The notes under the pieces are model-generated. The model did no database searches. It was not told where the DNA came from and worked only from the letters and a program-made list of their open reading frames with translations. Shown in pieces: positions 23,860 to 32,015 of a DNA stretch of 64,000 bases. The position numbers and the translations under genes were made by a program. The stretch is from Acidobacteriota bacterium. Its GTDB lineage: Bacteria; Acidobacteriota; Thermoanaerobaculia; UBA5066. Positions within the stretch are counted from its first letter, which is position 1, and every line of letters starts with the position of its first letter. The stretch is from NCBI GenBank assembly GCA_008363385.1, contig RHKY01000001.1, positions 124,001 to 188,000 on the forward strand. Reading direction: 5' to 3'.

Positions 23860-25005
23860 ATGATCGACTTCACCCTGTCCGACGAGCAGGTCGCCCTGCA
23901 GGACCTGGCCCGGAAGTTCGCCCGGGAGGAGATCGTCCCGAAGGCCGCCCACCACGACGAGACCGGCGAGTTCCCCAAGGAGATCGCGACGAAGGCCTGG
24001 GAGCTGGGCCTGATGAACACCCACGTCCCGCCCGAGTACGGCGGGCCCGGGCTGGGGGTCCTGGACGGCTGCCTGATCACCGAGGAGCTCGCGTACGGCT
24101 GCACCGGGATCGCGACCGCGATGGAGGCCAACGCGCTGGCGGCCGCGCCCGTGATCGTCGCGGGGAACGACGAGCAGAAGAAGCAGTTCCTGGGCGCCCT
24201 GACGGCCGAGCCGATCTTCGCGGCCTACTGCGTCACGGAGCCGGGCGCGGGATCCGACGTGGCCGCCATCCGGACGACGGCGAAGAAGGCCGGGGACGAG
24301 TACGTCCTGAACGGCGAGAAGATGTGGATCACGAACGGCGGCGTGGCGAGCTGGTACTTCGTCCTCGCCTACACCGACCTCGCCGCCAAGCACCGCGGCA
24401 TGTCGGGCTTCGTCGTGCCGGCCGACCTCCCCGGGATCCGCGTCGGAAAGAAGGAGAAGAACCTCGGCCAGCACGCCAGCGACACCCGCGCCATCTCGTT
24501 CGAGGAGGTGAAGGTCCCGGCGAAGTACCTCCTCGGCAAGGAGGGCGACGGGTTCAAGATCGCGATGAGCGCCTTCGACCACACCCGCCCGCCGGTGGCC
24601 GCCGGGGCCGTCGGCCTGGCGCGCCGCGCCATGGACGAGGCGGTGAAGTACGCCACGGAGCGCAAGACGTTCGGCGTGCCGATCGCCGCGCACCAGGCCG
24701 TCGGCTTCATGATCGCCGACATGGCCAAGGACATCGACGCGGGCCGGTTCCTCGTCTGGCACGCGGCGTGGACGATCGACTCCGGCAAGCGGAACACGAA
24801 GCTCGCGGCGATGGCCAAGGCCTACTGCGCCGACATGGCGATGCGCGTCGCCACGGACGCCGTGCAGGTCCTCGGCGGGTACGGCTACAACTGCGAGTAC
24901 CCCGTCGAGAAGCTGATGCGCGACGCCAAGATCTACCAGATCTACGAGGGGACCTCGCAGATCCAGCGGCTCATCATCGCCAAGGAGATCTTCGAGCGCC
25001 GGTAG
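23860..25005 (+). CDS. acyl-CoA dehydrogenase
   Basis: 381 residues, the standard length of short/medium-chain acyl-CoA dehydrogenases. It has the FAD/substrate signature [37 protein letters not shown], and the C-terminal [22 protein letters not shown] followed by [11 protein letters not shown], where the Glu of YEGT is the catalytic base. It performs the first oxidation of fatty acid or branched-chain acyl-CoA degradation, passing electrons to ETF. No ETF or other beta-oxidation gene is adjacent, so the substrate is uncertain. Strong Shine-Dalgarno GAAGGAG. Confidence 0.95.
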   Translation: MIDFTLSDEQVALQDLARKFAREEIVPKAAHHDETGEFPKEIATKAWELGLMNTHVPPEYGGPGLGVLDGCLITEELAYGCTGIATAMEANALAAAPVIVAGNDEQKKQFLGALTAEPIFAAYCVTEPGAGSDVAAIRTTAKKAGDEYVLNGEKMWITNGGVASWYFVLAYTDLAAKHRGMSGFVVPADLPGIRVGKKEKNLGQHASDTRAISFEEVKVPAKYLLGKEGDGFKIAMSAFDHTRPPVAAGAVGLARRAMDEAVKYATERKTFGVPIAAHQAVGFMIADMAKDIDAGRFLVWHAAWTIDSGKRNTKLAAMAKAYCADMAMRVATDAVQVLGGYGYNCEYPVEKLMRDAKIYQIYEGTSQIQRLIIAKEIFERR

Positions 25006-25042
25006 GGGCCGCCCTGCGCCTCCGCCGGCCGGGAGGGGACCG

Positions 25043-25492
25043 ATGAAGAGGCTCGTCCCGCTCGCCGTCGTCGCCCTCCTCGCGCTGGCCGGCTGGCGCT
25101 GGTGGGCGGGGAGGGCGCCCGACCGCGTCTACCGCGCCTTCGCCGAGGAGTGGGCGAAGGGGCGGACGGACCTCGCCCTGGCCTTCGCCGAGGGGGCCGC
25201 GGTGGAGAAGGCGCTCGCGGAGAAGGCCCTGACGAAGGTCGTCGGCGTCGGGATGGACGCCCGGCACGGGATCGTCACGGGCGTCGAGTCGAAGGCGAAG
25301 ACCCCGGACGGGGACGTGGTCCTCCACGGCCGGCAGTCGGTCTGGTTCGACCCGCCGGGCGTCTCCTCGGCGCTCGGCGGGGCGATGGTCGCCACCTTCA
25401 CGCACGACGTCACGCTCCGGGAGACCCCCGCCGGCTGGAAGGTGGTCGCCTTCGACGCGAAGCGGGTCTCGGTCGGCGACGCCCGGCCGTAG
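25043..25492 (+). CDS. small membrane-anchored or secreted protein, unknown
   Basis: 149 residues. A hydrophobic N-terminus (LVPLAVVALLALAGWRWWAG) is a signal anchor or signal peptide. The rest looks like a compact alpha+beta domain of SnoaL/NTF2-like size, with VYRAFAEEWAKGRTDLALAF and a beta-rich C-terminus (FTHDVTLRETPAGWKVVAFD). The fold suggestion is only by eye. It lies 37 nt after the acyl-CoA dehydrogenase with GGGAGGGGACCG before the ATG, so possibly the same transcript. Confidence 0.6.
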   Translation: MKRLVPLAVVALLALAGWRWWAGRAPDRVYRAFAEEWAKGRTDLALAFAEGAAVEKALAEKALTKVVGVGMDARHGIVTGVESKAKTPDGDVVLHGRQSVWFDPPGVSSALGGAMVATFTHDVTLRETPAGWKVVAFDAKRVSVGDARP

Positions 25493-25501
25493 GGGAGGCC
25501 C

Positions 25502-27253
25502 TCAGGCGCGACGCTGCGCGGCCAGGGCCAGCGCGAGAGCCAGGAGGAGGGCCGCGGCCAGGAGGAGCGCACCCGGCAGGGCCGGCGGCGGTGCCGCTCC
25601 CGCGGCGCCCGCAGCGGCTTGCGGGACGGTCCCCGCGAGGACGGTCGCCTGCGCGAGCGAGATCGCCGCGACGAGGCCGAGGAAGGCGAGGGACGGGACG
25701 AAGGCGAAGCGGAAGAGGGCCGCCTCGCGCCCGCGCAGGCCCGCCGCGGCGCAGGCCACCGCTATGGAGGACGGGGAGAGCATCTTCCCCGTCACGCCCC
25801 CCGAGGCGTTCGCCGCGACGGCCAGGACGGGGTTCGTCCCGACGGCCTCGGCCGTGGCGGCCTGGAGCTTCCCGAAGACGGCGTTGGCCGAGGTGTCCGA
25901 GCCGGTCACGACCACCCCGAGCCACCCGAGCGCGGGCGAGACGGCGGGGAAGAGGGGCCCGGCGGACGAGAGGAGGCGCCCCACCGCGACGGCCATCCCC
26001 GAGGCGTTCATGACGTGCGCGAAGGCCAGGAGGGAGGCGATCGCGCCCAGGGCGGGCGCGAGCTTGCGGAGCGTCCCCGCGGCGGTCGCCAGCGCCTCCC
26101 GGGGGGAGGTCCTCGACGAGAGGGCGGCCAGGAGCGCCGAGAGGAGCAGGGCCGTCCCTGCCGACGAGAGGATCCCCGGGGCGTAGACGGCGGCGACGGG
26201 ATTCCCCGCCGCGTCGGCGACGGCCCGGTCGAGGCCCGGCACCCCGACGCGCGGCGTGGCGCGGTCCAGGAGCGCCCGGGCGGCCGGAGTCCCCCACGCC
26301 GCCACGAGGAGGACGAGGACGCCGAACGGCGCCCAGCCGTGGAGCAGGCGCCTCCGAGAGAGCGGCTCGGGGCGGAGCGGCGGCGGGTCGGAGGCGAAGC
26401 GCCACGGCTCGGCGCCCTTCCCGAGCCGGACCACCGCGAGGAGGGCCGCGAGCGAGGCGAGCGCGGGGAGCACGGCCGTCGGCCCCGGCCCGAGGGCGTG
26501 CGAGGCCCAGAGCTGCACGAGCGCGAAGGCGCCCCCGGAGGCGAGGACGGCGGGCCACGCCCCCGAGAGGCCGCGCCGCCCGGCCACGAGGACCACGAGG
26601 ACCGCGGGGACGAGGAGCGAGAGGAGCGGCAGCTGGCGTCCGACCGCGCGCGAGAGGACGAGCTCGTCGAGGCCGCTCACCTGCGCCGCGACGGTGATCG
26701 GGAGCCCGGCGGCCGCGAAGGCCACCGGGACGGTGTTGGCGACGAGCCCCACGCCGGCGGCCAGGAGCGGCGGGAAGCCTAGGGCGCCGAGCATCGCCGC
26801 CGAGATCGCCACGGGCGTCCCGAACCCGGCGGCCCCCTCCAGGAACGCCCCGAACGAGAACGCCACCAGGATCGCCTGCAGCCGCCGGTCCTGCGTCAGC
26901 CCGGCCACCGAGAGCCGCACCGTCTCCGCCTGTCCCGAGCGGGTCACGAGGTCGAGGACGAGGACGGCCGTCAGGACGATCCACCCGACCGGGAAGACCC
27001 CGACGAGGGCGCCGTGCACGGCGGAAAGGAGCGCCAGCGGCGCGGGCATCCCGAAGGCGGCAACGGCCACGACGAGCGAGGCGAGGAGCCCCGCCGGCCC
27101 CGCCACGTGACCCGGGAGCCGTCTGACGGCGAGCGCCCAGAGGAGCGCGACGACCGGGAGGGCCCCGGCCGCCGCCAGCAGGAGAGGGCTCCCGGCCAGG
27201 GCAGCGGGGGGAGTCCACGGGGCGGAGGGCACGACGCCGCAATGGTAGGTCAC
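25502..27253 (-). CDS. lldP: L-lactate permease (LctP family)
   Basis: 583 residues with about 14 hydrophobic segments. Family hallmarks are AFSFGAFLEGAAGFGTPVAI and GVGLVANTVPVAFAAAGLPI in the first half, and VVTGSDTSANAVFGKLQ and NASGGVTGKMLSPSSIAVA in the second. It transports L-lactate, and possibly glycolate, with H+ across the inner membrane. The start is GTG at 27253. There is no neighbouring lactate dehydrogenase. It lies 13 nt beyond the tRNA methyltransferase stop and could share its transcript. Confidence 0.9.
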   Translation of the reverse strand: MTYHCGVVPSAPWTPPAALAGSPLLLAAAGALPVVALLWALAVRRLPGHVAGPAGLLASLVVAVAAFGMPAPLALLSAVHGALVGVFPVGWIVLTAVLVLDLVTRSGQAETVRLSVAGLTQDRRLQAILVAFSFGAFLEGAAGFGTPVAISAAMLGALGFPPLLAAGVGLVANTVPVAFAAAGLPITVAAQVSGLDELVLSRAVGRQLPLLSLLVPAVLVVLVAGRRGLSGAWPAVLASGGAFALVQLWASHALGPGPTAVLPALASLAALLAVVRLGKGAEPWRFASDPPPLRPEPLSRRRLLHGWAPFGVLVLLVAAWGTPAARALLDRATPRVGVPGLDRAVADAAGNPVAAVYAPGILSSAGTALLLSALLAALSSRTSPREALATAAGTLRKLAPALGAIASLLAFAHVMNASGMAVAVGRLLSSAGPLFPAVSPALGWLGVVVTGSDTSANAVFGKLQAATAEAVGTNPVLAVAANASGGVTGKMLSPSSIAVACAAAGLRGREAALFRFAFVPSLAFLGLVAAISLAQATVLAGTVPQAAAGAAGAAPPPALPGALLLAAALLLALALALAAQRRA

Positions 27254-27266
27254 GGCGCGACCCCGG

Positions 27267-28160
27267 TCAGGGGTCCGTCCGGCGGTCCCCGGGGCGGAGA
27301 GCGAGGTCCCCGGGCGGGAACCCCATCGAGAGCCGCACGAGGGCGTACTCCGGGTGCGTCGTCCCGTCGCGCCGCCTCACGACGAGGGGCGGCTCTTCGT
27401 GCGGCACGCCGGGCGTCCGCGCGAGGGGCTCGGGGACGTCGGTCTCCCGCGCGGCGCCGAAGAGCGTGATCCGCGGCCCCTCTCCCTCCCGGAAGACGAC
27501 GTCCCGGTACCGGAGGAGGAGGAGCCCGGCCCCGGCCAGGGCGGCCCGCGCCCGGTCGCGCCCTCTGGCGTCGAGGACGAAGGCGAAGAGGCCGCCGGGG
27601 GCGAGGTTCCGGGCGGCGGCCCGCGCGTAGTCCGCGACGGTGCCGCGCAGCTCGACGCGCGCCGGGACCGCCTGCGGGTGCGAGGGCTCGGTCACCGTGC
27701 CCTTCGGGAAGTAGGGGGGCGACCCGAGGACGAGGTCGAACGGGGCCTCGCCCGAGAGGACCTCCGGCTCGCGGAAGTCGCCGTGCAGGAGCCGGAAGCG
27801 GTCCCCGAGCCCGTCGTACGCCACGCTCCGGCCCGCCAGGCGAAGGGAGACCTCCTGCGCCTCCACCGTGACGAGCCGGGCCCCGGGGAGCCGCCACGCG
27901 GCGGCCAGCGCCACCGAGCCGATCCCCGACCCGAGGTCGAGCACCCGGTCGGCCCGCGGCGCCCACTGCGTCCCGTACCAGGCGCAGAGGAGGTCGTCCG
28001 TGGAGAAGCGGTGCCCGCGCGCCAGCTGGAAGACCCGCCAGTGCCCGCAGAGGAAGTCGAGCGTCTCGCCCGGCCCGGGCTCGAGGCCCCCCGGCGGCAC
28101 GGGGCCGGGCCGCGTCCATCCGTGGACCGACGGGCCGGTCTCGCCCCGCGTCCGCCTCAC
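27267..28160 (-). CDS. tRNA1(Val) A37 N6-methyltransferase-like protein (COG4123)
   Basis: 297 residues from a GTG that overlaps the homoserine dehydrogenase stop by 4 nt (GTGA). The N-terminus LDFLCGHWRVFQLARGHRFSTDDLLCAWY is characteristic of COG4123/TrmN6 proteins. SAM motif VLDLGSGIGSVALAAAWRLP; the catalytic motif of amino-methyltransferases appears as GSPPYFPKG, with Ser instead of the usual Asn of NPPY. The predicted role is tRNA adenine N6-methylation, though the Asn-to-Ser change could mean altered activity. It is translationally coupled to hom, an unusual partner. Confidence 0.8.
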   Translation of the reverse strand: MRRTRGETGPSVHGWTRPGPVPPGGLEPGPGETLDFLCGHWRVFQLARGHRFSTDDLLCAWYGTQWAPRADRVLDLGSGIGSVALAAAWRLPGARLVTVEAQEVSLRLAGRSVAYDGLGDRFRLLHGDFREPEVLSGEAPFDLVLGSPPYFPKGTVTEPSHPQAVPARVELRGTVADYARAAARNLAPGGLFAFVLDARGRDRARAALAGAGLLLLRYRDVVFREGEGPRITLFGAARETDVPEPLARTPGVPHEEPPLVVRRRDGTTHPEYALVRLSMGFPPGDLALRPGDRRTDP

Positions 28161-29467
28161 GGCGTCATCGGGAGGGCGAGCGGCTCCGCCGCGTGGAAAC
28201 CGAGCGCGGCGATCTCCGAGAGCGCCCGGGACAGCTCCGCCTCGGCGACCGGCTCGAGCGTGACGACGAACGGGAGGGCGTCCTTGTCGGCCCAGGGCGC
28301 CTGCCAGACCGCCTCGATGTTGATCCCGTGGGCCGCCAGGCAGCGGCAGATCTCGGCGAGGATCCCGGGCCGGTCCCTCACGACGAAGCGCAGGTAGAAG
28401 GGGGCGACCGACTCCTCGGGCCCCGCCGCGGCGAACGGGGCGAACGCCTCGAACCCGAGCGGCGGGGCCGTGGCGGCCCCGCCCCGCGCCACCGCCACCA
28501 GGTCGGCCAGGACCGCGGTGGCCGTCGGCGCGCCGCCCGCGCCCCGCCCGTAGAGGACGAAGTCTCCGCCGTGCTCGCCCGTCAGCTGCACCGCGTTGAA
28601 CGGCCCGGCGACCTTGGCCAGGATCGACGTGACGGCCACCATGTGCGTCCGCACCGAGAGGAGGAGGCGGCCGCTCGGCAGGAGGCGCGAGAGGCCGAGC
28701 TGGCGGGGCGTCCGGTGGAGCTGGGCCGCGTAGACGAAGTCGCACGGCAGGAGCCGGTCGATCCCCTCGACCCGGACCGCCTCGACCGGGACCGCCTGCG
28801 CGAAGGCCATCCGCGACAGGAGCGCCAGTTTGTAGGCGGCGTCCTGACCCGAGACGTCGCTCGTCGGGTCGGCCTCGGCGTAGCCCAGCGCCTGCGCCTC
28901 GGCGAGCACCTCCCCGAAGGCCCGGCCCGTCCGCTCCATCTCGGTCAGGACGAAGTTGCAGGTGCCGTTCAGGATCCCCGTCACGCCGAGGAGCCGGTCG
29001 CCGGTGAAGCTCTCCCTGAGGGCCCGGAGGACCGGGATCCCGCCCGCCACCGCCGCCTCGATCCCGAGCGCGGCCCTCCCCTCGCGGGCCGCCCGGGCGA
29101 TCTCCTCCCCGCGACGGGCGAGGAGGAGCTTGTTCGCGGTCACGACGCTCCGGCCGGAGGAGAGGGCGCCGAGGACGAGGGTCCCCGCCGGCTCGAGCCC
29201 CCCCATCAGCTCCACGACGACGTCGACGCCCGGGTCGGTGGCGAGCGCCAGCGGGTCCTCCAGCCAGCGGACGCCGGGCGGGACCCACGGCTGCCGCTTC
29301 CGCGCCACCCCGCGATTGGCGACCGCGGCGAGCGAGAGCTTCACGCCGTGGAGCTCCTCGATCCGCGGCCCCTCCTCGAGGAGGAGGCGGGCGAGGGACT
29401 GGCCGACGGTGCCGAAACCGGCGAGGCCGATCCGGAGCTGGGGCGCGGGGGCTCTGCGCGTCGTCAC
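28157..29467 (-). CDS. hom: homoserine dehydrogenase with ACT domain
   Basis: 436 residues, standard for the bacterial monofunctional enzyme. The NAD(P)-binding motif GLAGFGTVGQSLARLLL is N-terminal. The catalytic region has VVELMGGLEPAG, VTANKLLLA, GGIPVLRALRESFTGD, GILNGTCNFVLTEME and EADPTSDVSGQDAAYKL. The ACT domain is at about 350-430 (RDRPGILAEICRCLAAHGINIE), suggesting feedback control by threonine or methionine-pathway products. It reduces aspartate semialdehyde to homoserine. Confidence 0.95.
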   Translation of the reverse strand: MTTRRAPAPQLRIGLAGFGTVGQSLARLLLEEGPRIEELHGVKLSLAAVANRGVARKRQPWVPPGVRWLEDPLALATDPGVDVVVELMGGLEPAGTLVLGALSSGRSVVTANKLLLARRGEEIARAAREGRAALGIEAAVAGGIPVLRALRESFTGDRLLGVTGILNGTCNFVLTEMERTGRAFGEVLAEAQALGYAEADPTSDVSGQDAAYKLALLSRMAFAQAVPVEAVRVEGIDRLLPCDFVYAAQLHRTPRQLGLSRLLPSGRLLLSVRTHMVAVTSILAKVAGPFNAVQLTGEHGGDFVLYGRGAGGAPTATAVLADLVAVARGGAATAPPLGFEAFAPFAAAGPEESVAPFYLRFVVRDRPGILAEICRCLAAHGINIEAVWQAPWADKDALPFVVTLEPVAEAELSRALSEIAALGFHAAEPLALPMTP

Positions 29468-29472
29468 GGCCG

Positions 29473-29500
29473 TTCACTGTAGCGCAGGGGGCCTTACACT
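29473..29500 (+). promoter_or_regulatory. putative promoter giving a leaderless kinase transcript
   Basis: TTCACT (29473-29478), 16-nt spacer, TACACT (29495-29500). Only 7 nt separate the -10 box from the GTG start codon of the kinase gene and there is no Shine-Dalgarno, so transcription would begin at or next to the start codon. Confidence 0.4.
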
Positions 29501-29507
29501 CGCCCCG

Positions 29508-31109
29508 GTGAGCTCCTCCCGCTTCCGCGAGCGCTTCTTCGCTGAGCTGACGCGCTACGAGTGGCTCGAGACGCTGGGCCGCGGCGGGATGGGGATCGTC
29601 TTCAAGGCCCGGGACAAGGACCTCGACGAGGTCGTCGCGATCAAGGCCTTGACGCCCGAGTTCCGCGACAGCGAGCTGGACCTCCTCGCCCGGTTCAAGC
29701 AGGAGATCCAGCTCAACCGGAAGATCAAGCACCCGAACGTCGCCCGGATCCACGACTACGGGATGGCGGGGGAGTACCCGTACATCACGATGGAGTACGT
29801 CCCGGGGAAGGACCTGAAGTCCCGGATCCTCTCGCGGAAGAGGATCCCGACCCCCGAGGCGGTCGGCATCCTCCGCCAGATCTGCCGCGGGACGCAGGCG
29901 GCGCACGAGGTCGGGATCGTCCACCGCGACCTCAAGCCGCAGAACGTCATGGTCGACGACGCGGGGGCGGTGGCGATCCTGGACTTCGGCCTGGCCCGGC
30001 ACGCCCGGAGCCAGCACCTGACGGCCAGCTCGCTCGTCCTCGGAACGCCGCAGTACATCTCGCCCGAGCAGGCTCTCGGCGGCGTGGCCGACGCCCGGAG
30101 CGACATCTACGCCATCGGGGTCATCGCGTTCGAGACCCTGACCGGGGCGCTGCCGTTCCAGGGGGAGTCGCCCGTGGCGACCGCGATGAAGCAGGTCAAC
30201 GACCCGGTCCCGGACACCCTGTCGAGCTTCCCCGACGTCCCGCCGGAGCTCGTCGCCGTCGTCCACCGCTGCCTGGAGAAGAAGCCCGACCAGCGCTTCC
30301 AGACCGTGGCGGAGCTCGAGGCCGAGCTGGCCCAGGTCGAGGAGGGGCTCGCCGCGGGTCCGGCCCGCTCCCCGCTGACGGCGCCGAAGGGGCGAGCGGG
30401 GCTCGACATCGACCACGTGATCGAGGAGCTGGCCACCGGCCGGTACCAGATCCCGACCCCCGGGATCACGCCCGTCGTCCCGCACCGGGTCCGCCCCAGG
30501 CAGGCCACCCCTCCCGCGGCGCCGGCGCCCCCTTCGGCTCCGGCCGTCCCGGCGCCCGGCCCCCCGCCGGCCGCGCCGACGATCCCGTCCCGCCGGGCCG
30601 AGCCCTCGCCCCCGCCCGCCCCGGCCCCCGAGCCGGCGCCGCCGCCGCCGGCCCAGAAGACCGTGGCGCAGAAGAAGCTCCCCGTCGTCCTCGTCGTCGA
30701 CGCGGAGAAGGACGGCCTCCACGGCGCCGCCGAGGCGTTCCGGCTCTCCGGGTGCGAGGTCCTCTCGGCCCGGAGCGGCCCCGAGGCGCTCGAGCTCCTG
30801 ATCCGGTGGGGGATCGACCTCGTCGTCATGGACGTGAACCTCCCCGGCGGGATGGACGGCTTCGACACGGCGCGCGTCATCAAGTCGCGCCCGGAGTCGG
30901 CGGCCGTCCCGATCCTGCTCGCCGCCTCGCGGCTGGACCGGACGATCCTGGCCTGGGGGACCCAGCTGGGCGCGGCCGACGTCCTGAAGAAGCCCGTCGT
31001 TCCCGGCTCGCTCGTCTGGAAAGGCTGGCAGCAGCTCGGCCGCCGCGGCTTCACCGCCCCCGACCCCTCCGTGTACGGCGACCTGGCAGGGGGAACGCGC
31101 CCCGCCTGA
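29508..31109 (+). CDS. Ser/Thr protein kinase with C-terminal receiver-like domain (second copy)
   Basis: 533 residues from the GTG at 29508. Kinase domain (about 15-275) with GRGGMGIVFKARD, VVAIKAL, HRDLKPQNV and DFGLARH, all intact. A long Pro/Ala-rich linker (about 325-385) leads to a receiver-like domain (about 390-510). It keeps the phospho-acceptor in VVMDVNLPGGMDGFD and the Lys in LKKPV, but the acidic pair is VVDAEKD and the switch Thr/Ser position is Ala (ILLAAS). The N-terminus and architecture closely match the kinase at 11829-13295, so they are paralogues. Predicted cytoplasmic. Divergent from hom. Confidence 0.88.
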   Translation: MSSSRFRERFFAELTRYEWLETLGRGGMGIVFKARDKDLDEVVAIKALTPEFRDSELDLLARFKQEIQLNRKIKHPNVARIHDYGMAGEYPYITMEYVPGKDLKSRILSRKRIPTPEAVGILRQICRGTQAAHEVGIVHRDLKPQNVMVDDAGAVAILDFGLARHARSQHLTASSLVLGTPQYISPEQALGGVADARSDIYAIGVIAFETLTGALPFQGESPVATAMKQVNDPVPDTLSSFPDVPPELVAVVHRCLEKKPDQRFQTVAELEAELAQVEEGLAAGPARSPLTAPKGRAGLDIDHVIEELATGRYQIPTPGITPVVPHRVRPRQATPPAAPAPPSAPAVPAPGPPPAAPTIPSRRAEPSPPPAPAPEPAPPPPAQKTVAQKKLPVVLVVDAEKDGLHGAAEAFRLSGCEVLSARSGPEALELLIRWGIDLVVMDVNLPGGMDGFDTARVIKSRPESAAVPILLAASRLDRTILAWGTQLGAADVLKKPVVPGSLVWKGWQQLGRRGFTAPDPSVYGDLAGGTRPA

Positions 31110-31175
31110 GGGCGGCGGGCCCGGGGCCGCTAGAATGCGCGGCCGTGCGGCCCGGCCGCGCCCGAAGGAGTCCCG

Positions 31176-31970
31176 ATGAGAAAGCCCGTCCCCCTGCTGA
31201 CCGCCGCGCTCCTGCTCGCGCCGCTGAGCGCGCCGGCGGCCGACAAGCCGGCCCCGAAGGCCCCGGCGGCGGCAACCGCGCCCGCCGCCCCGGCCACCGA
31301 CGAAGAGAAGACGATCTACGCCCTCGGCGTGGCGATCTCGCGCAACCTCGCCCCGTTCCGCCTGACCGCCCCGGAGCTGGAGCTCCTGAAGACGGGGCTG
31401 ACGGACGGCGTCCTGGACCGGCAGAAGAGCGTCGACGTCGACGCGTTCCTGCCCAAGATCTCCGAGCTGGCCCGCTCCCGCCAGACCGCCGCCGCGGCCG
31501 AGGAGAAGGCTGCCTCACAGGCGTTCCTCGAGAAGGCCGCGGCCGAGCCAGGGGCGAAGAAGACCGCCTCGGGGCTGATCTTCCGCGAGCTCGTCGCCGG
31601 CACGGGCGACAGCCCGACGGCCGCCGACCGGGTGAAGGTCCACTACCACGGGACCCTCCGCGACGGCACCGTCTTCGACAGCTCGCGCGAGCGGGGCCAG
31701 CCCGCCACCTTCCCCCTCTCCGGCGTCATCCGCTGCTGGACCGAGGGGGTCCAGATGATGAAGCCGGGCGGCAAGGCGGTCCTCGTCTGCCCGTCCGACA
31801 TCGCCTACGGCGACTCGGGGGCCGGGGGCAAGATCAAGCCGGGCGCCGCGCTCCAGTTCGAGGTCGAGCTCCTCGAGGTCGAGAAGACGCCTCCGCCCGC
31901 CGCTCCGGGCTCGCCGGGAGCCGCGGTGCCGCCCCCGGCGCCGAGCGCCACGCCTCAGCCGAAGGGCTAG
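31176..31970 (+). CDS. FKBP-type peptidyl-prolyl isomerase (FkpA/Mip-like, exported)
   Basis: 264 residues with a signal peptide ending near APAAD (about 1-22). There is an Ala/Pro-rich stretch, a helical Mip-like dimerisation region (about 45-125) and the FKBP domain (about 140-232): TASGLIFRELVAGTG, VKVHYHGTLRDGTVFDSS, GVIRCWTEGVQMMKPGGKA, DIAYGDSGAGGKIKPGAAL and FEVELLEVE. The tail is Pro-rich. It catalyses prolyl cis-trans isomerisation and acts as a periplasmic chaperone. GAAGGAG precedes the ATG, and a -10-like TAGAAT is at 31131-31136. Confidence 0.92.
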   Translation: MRKPVPLLTAALLLAPLSAPAADKPAPKAPAAATAPAAPATDEEKTIYALGVAISRNLAPFRLTAPELELLKTGLTDGVLDRQKSVDVDAFLPKISELARSRQTAAAAEEKAASQAFLEKAAAEPGAKKTASGLIFRELVAGTGDSPTAADRVKVHYHGTLRDGTVFDSSRERGQPATFPLSGVIRCWTEGVQMMKPGGKAVLVCPSDIAYGDSGAGGKIKPGAALQFEVELLEVEKTPPPAAPGSPGAAVPPPAPSATPQPKG

Positions 31971-31982
31971 GGTGTCGGAGCC

Positions 31983-32010
31983 CCCGGGGCCGGCCCCTGC
32001 CGGCCCCGGG
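31983..32010. terminator. 12-bp bidirectional terminator hairpin
   Basis: CCCGGGGCCGGC, loop CCCT, GCCGGCCCCGGG: a perfect 12-bp stem in the 45-nt gap between the convergent FKBP (+) and peptide-binding protein (-) genes. No T-tract, but position and stability support termination on both strands. Confidence 0.65.
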
Positions 32011-32015
32011 CCGGC

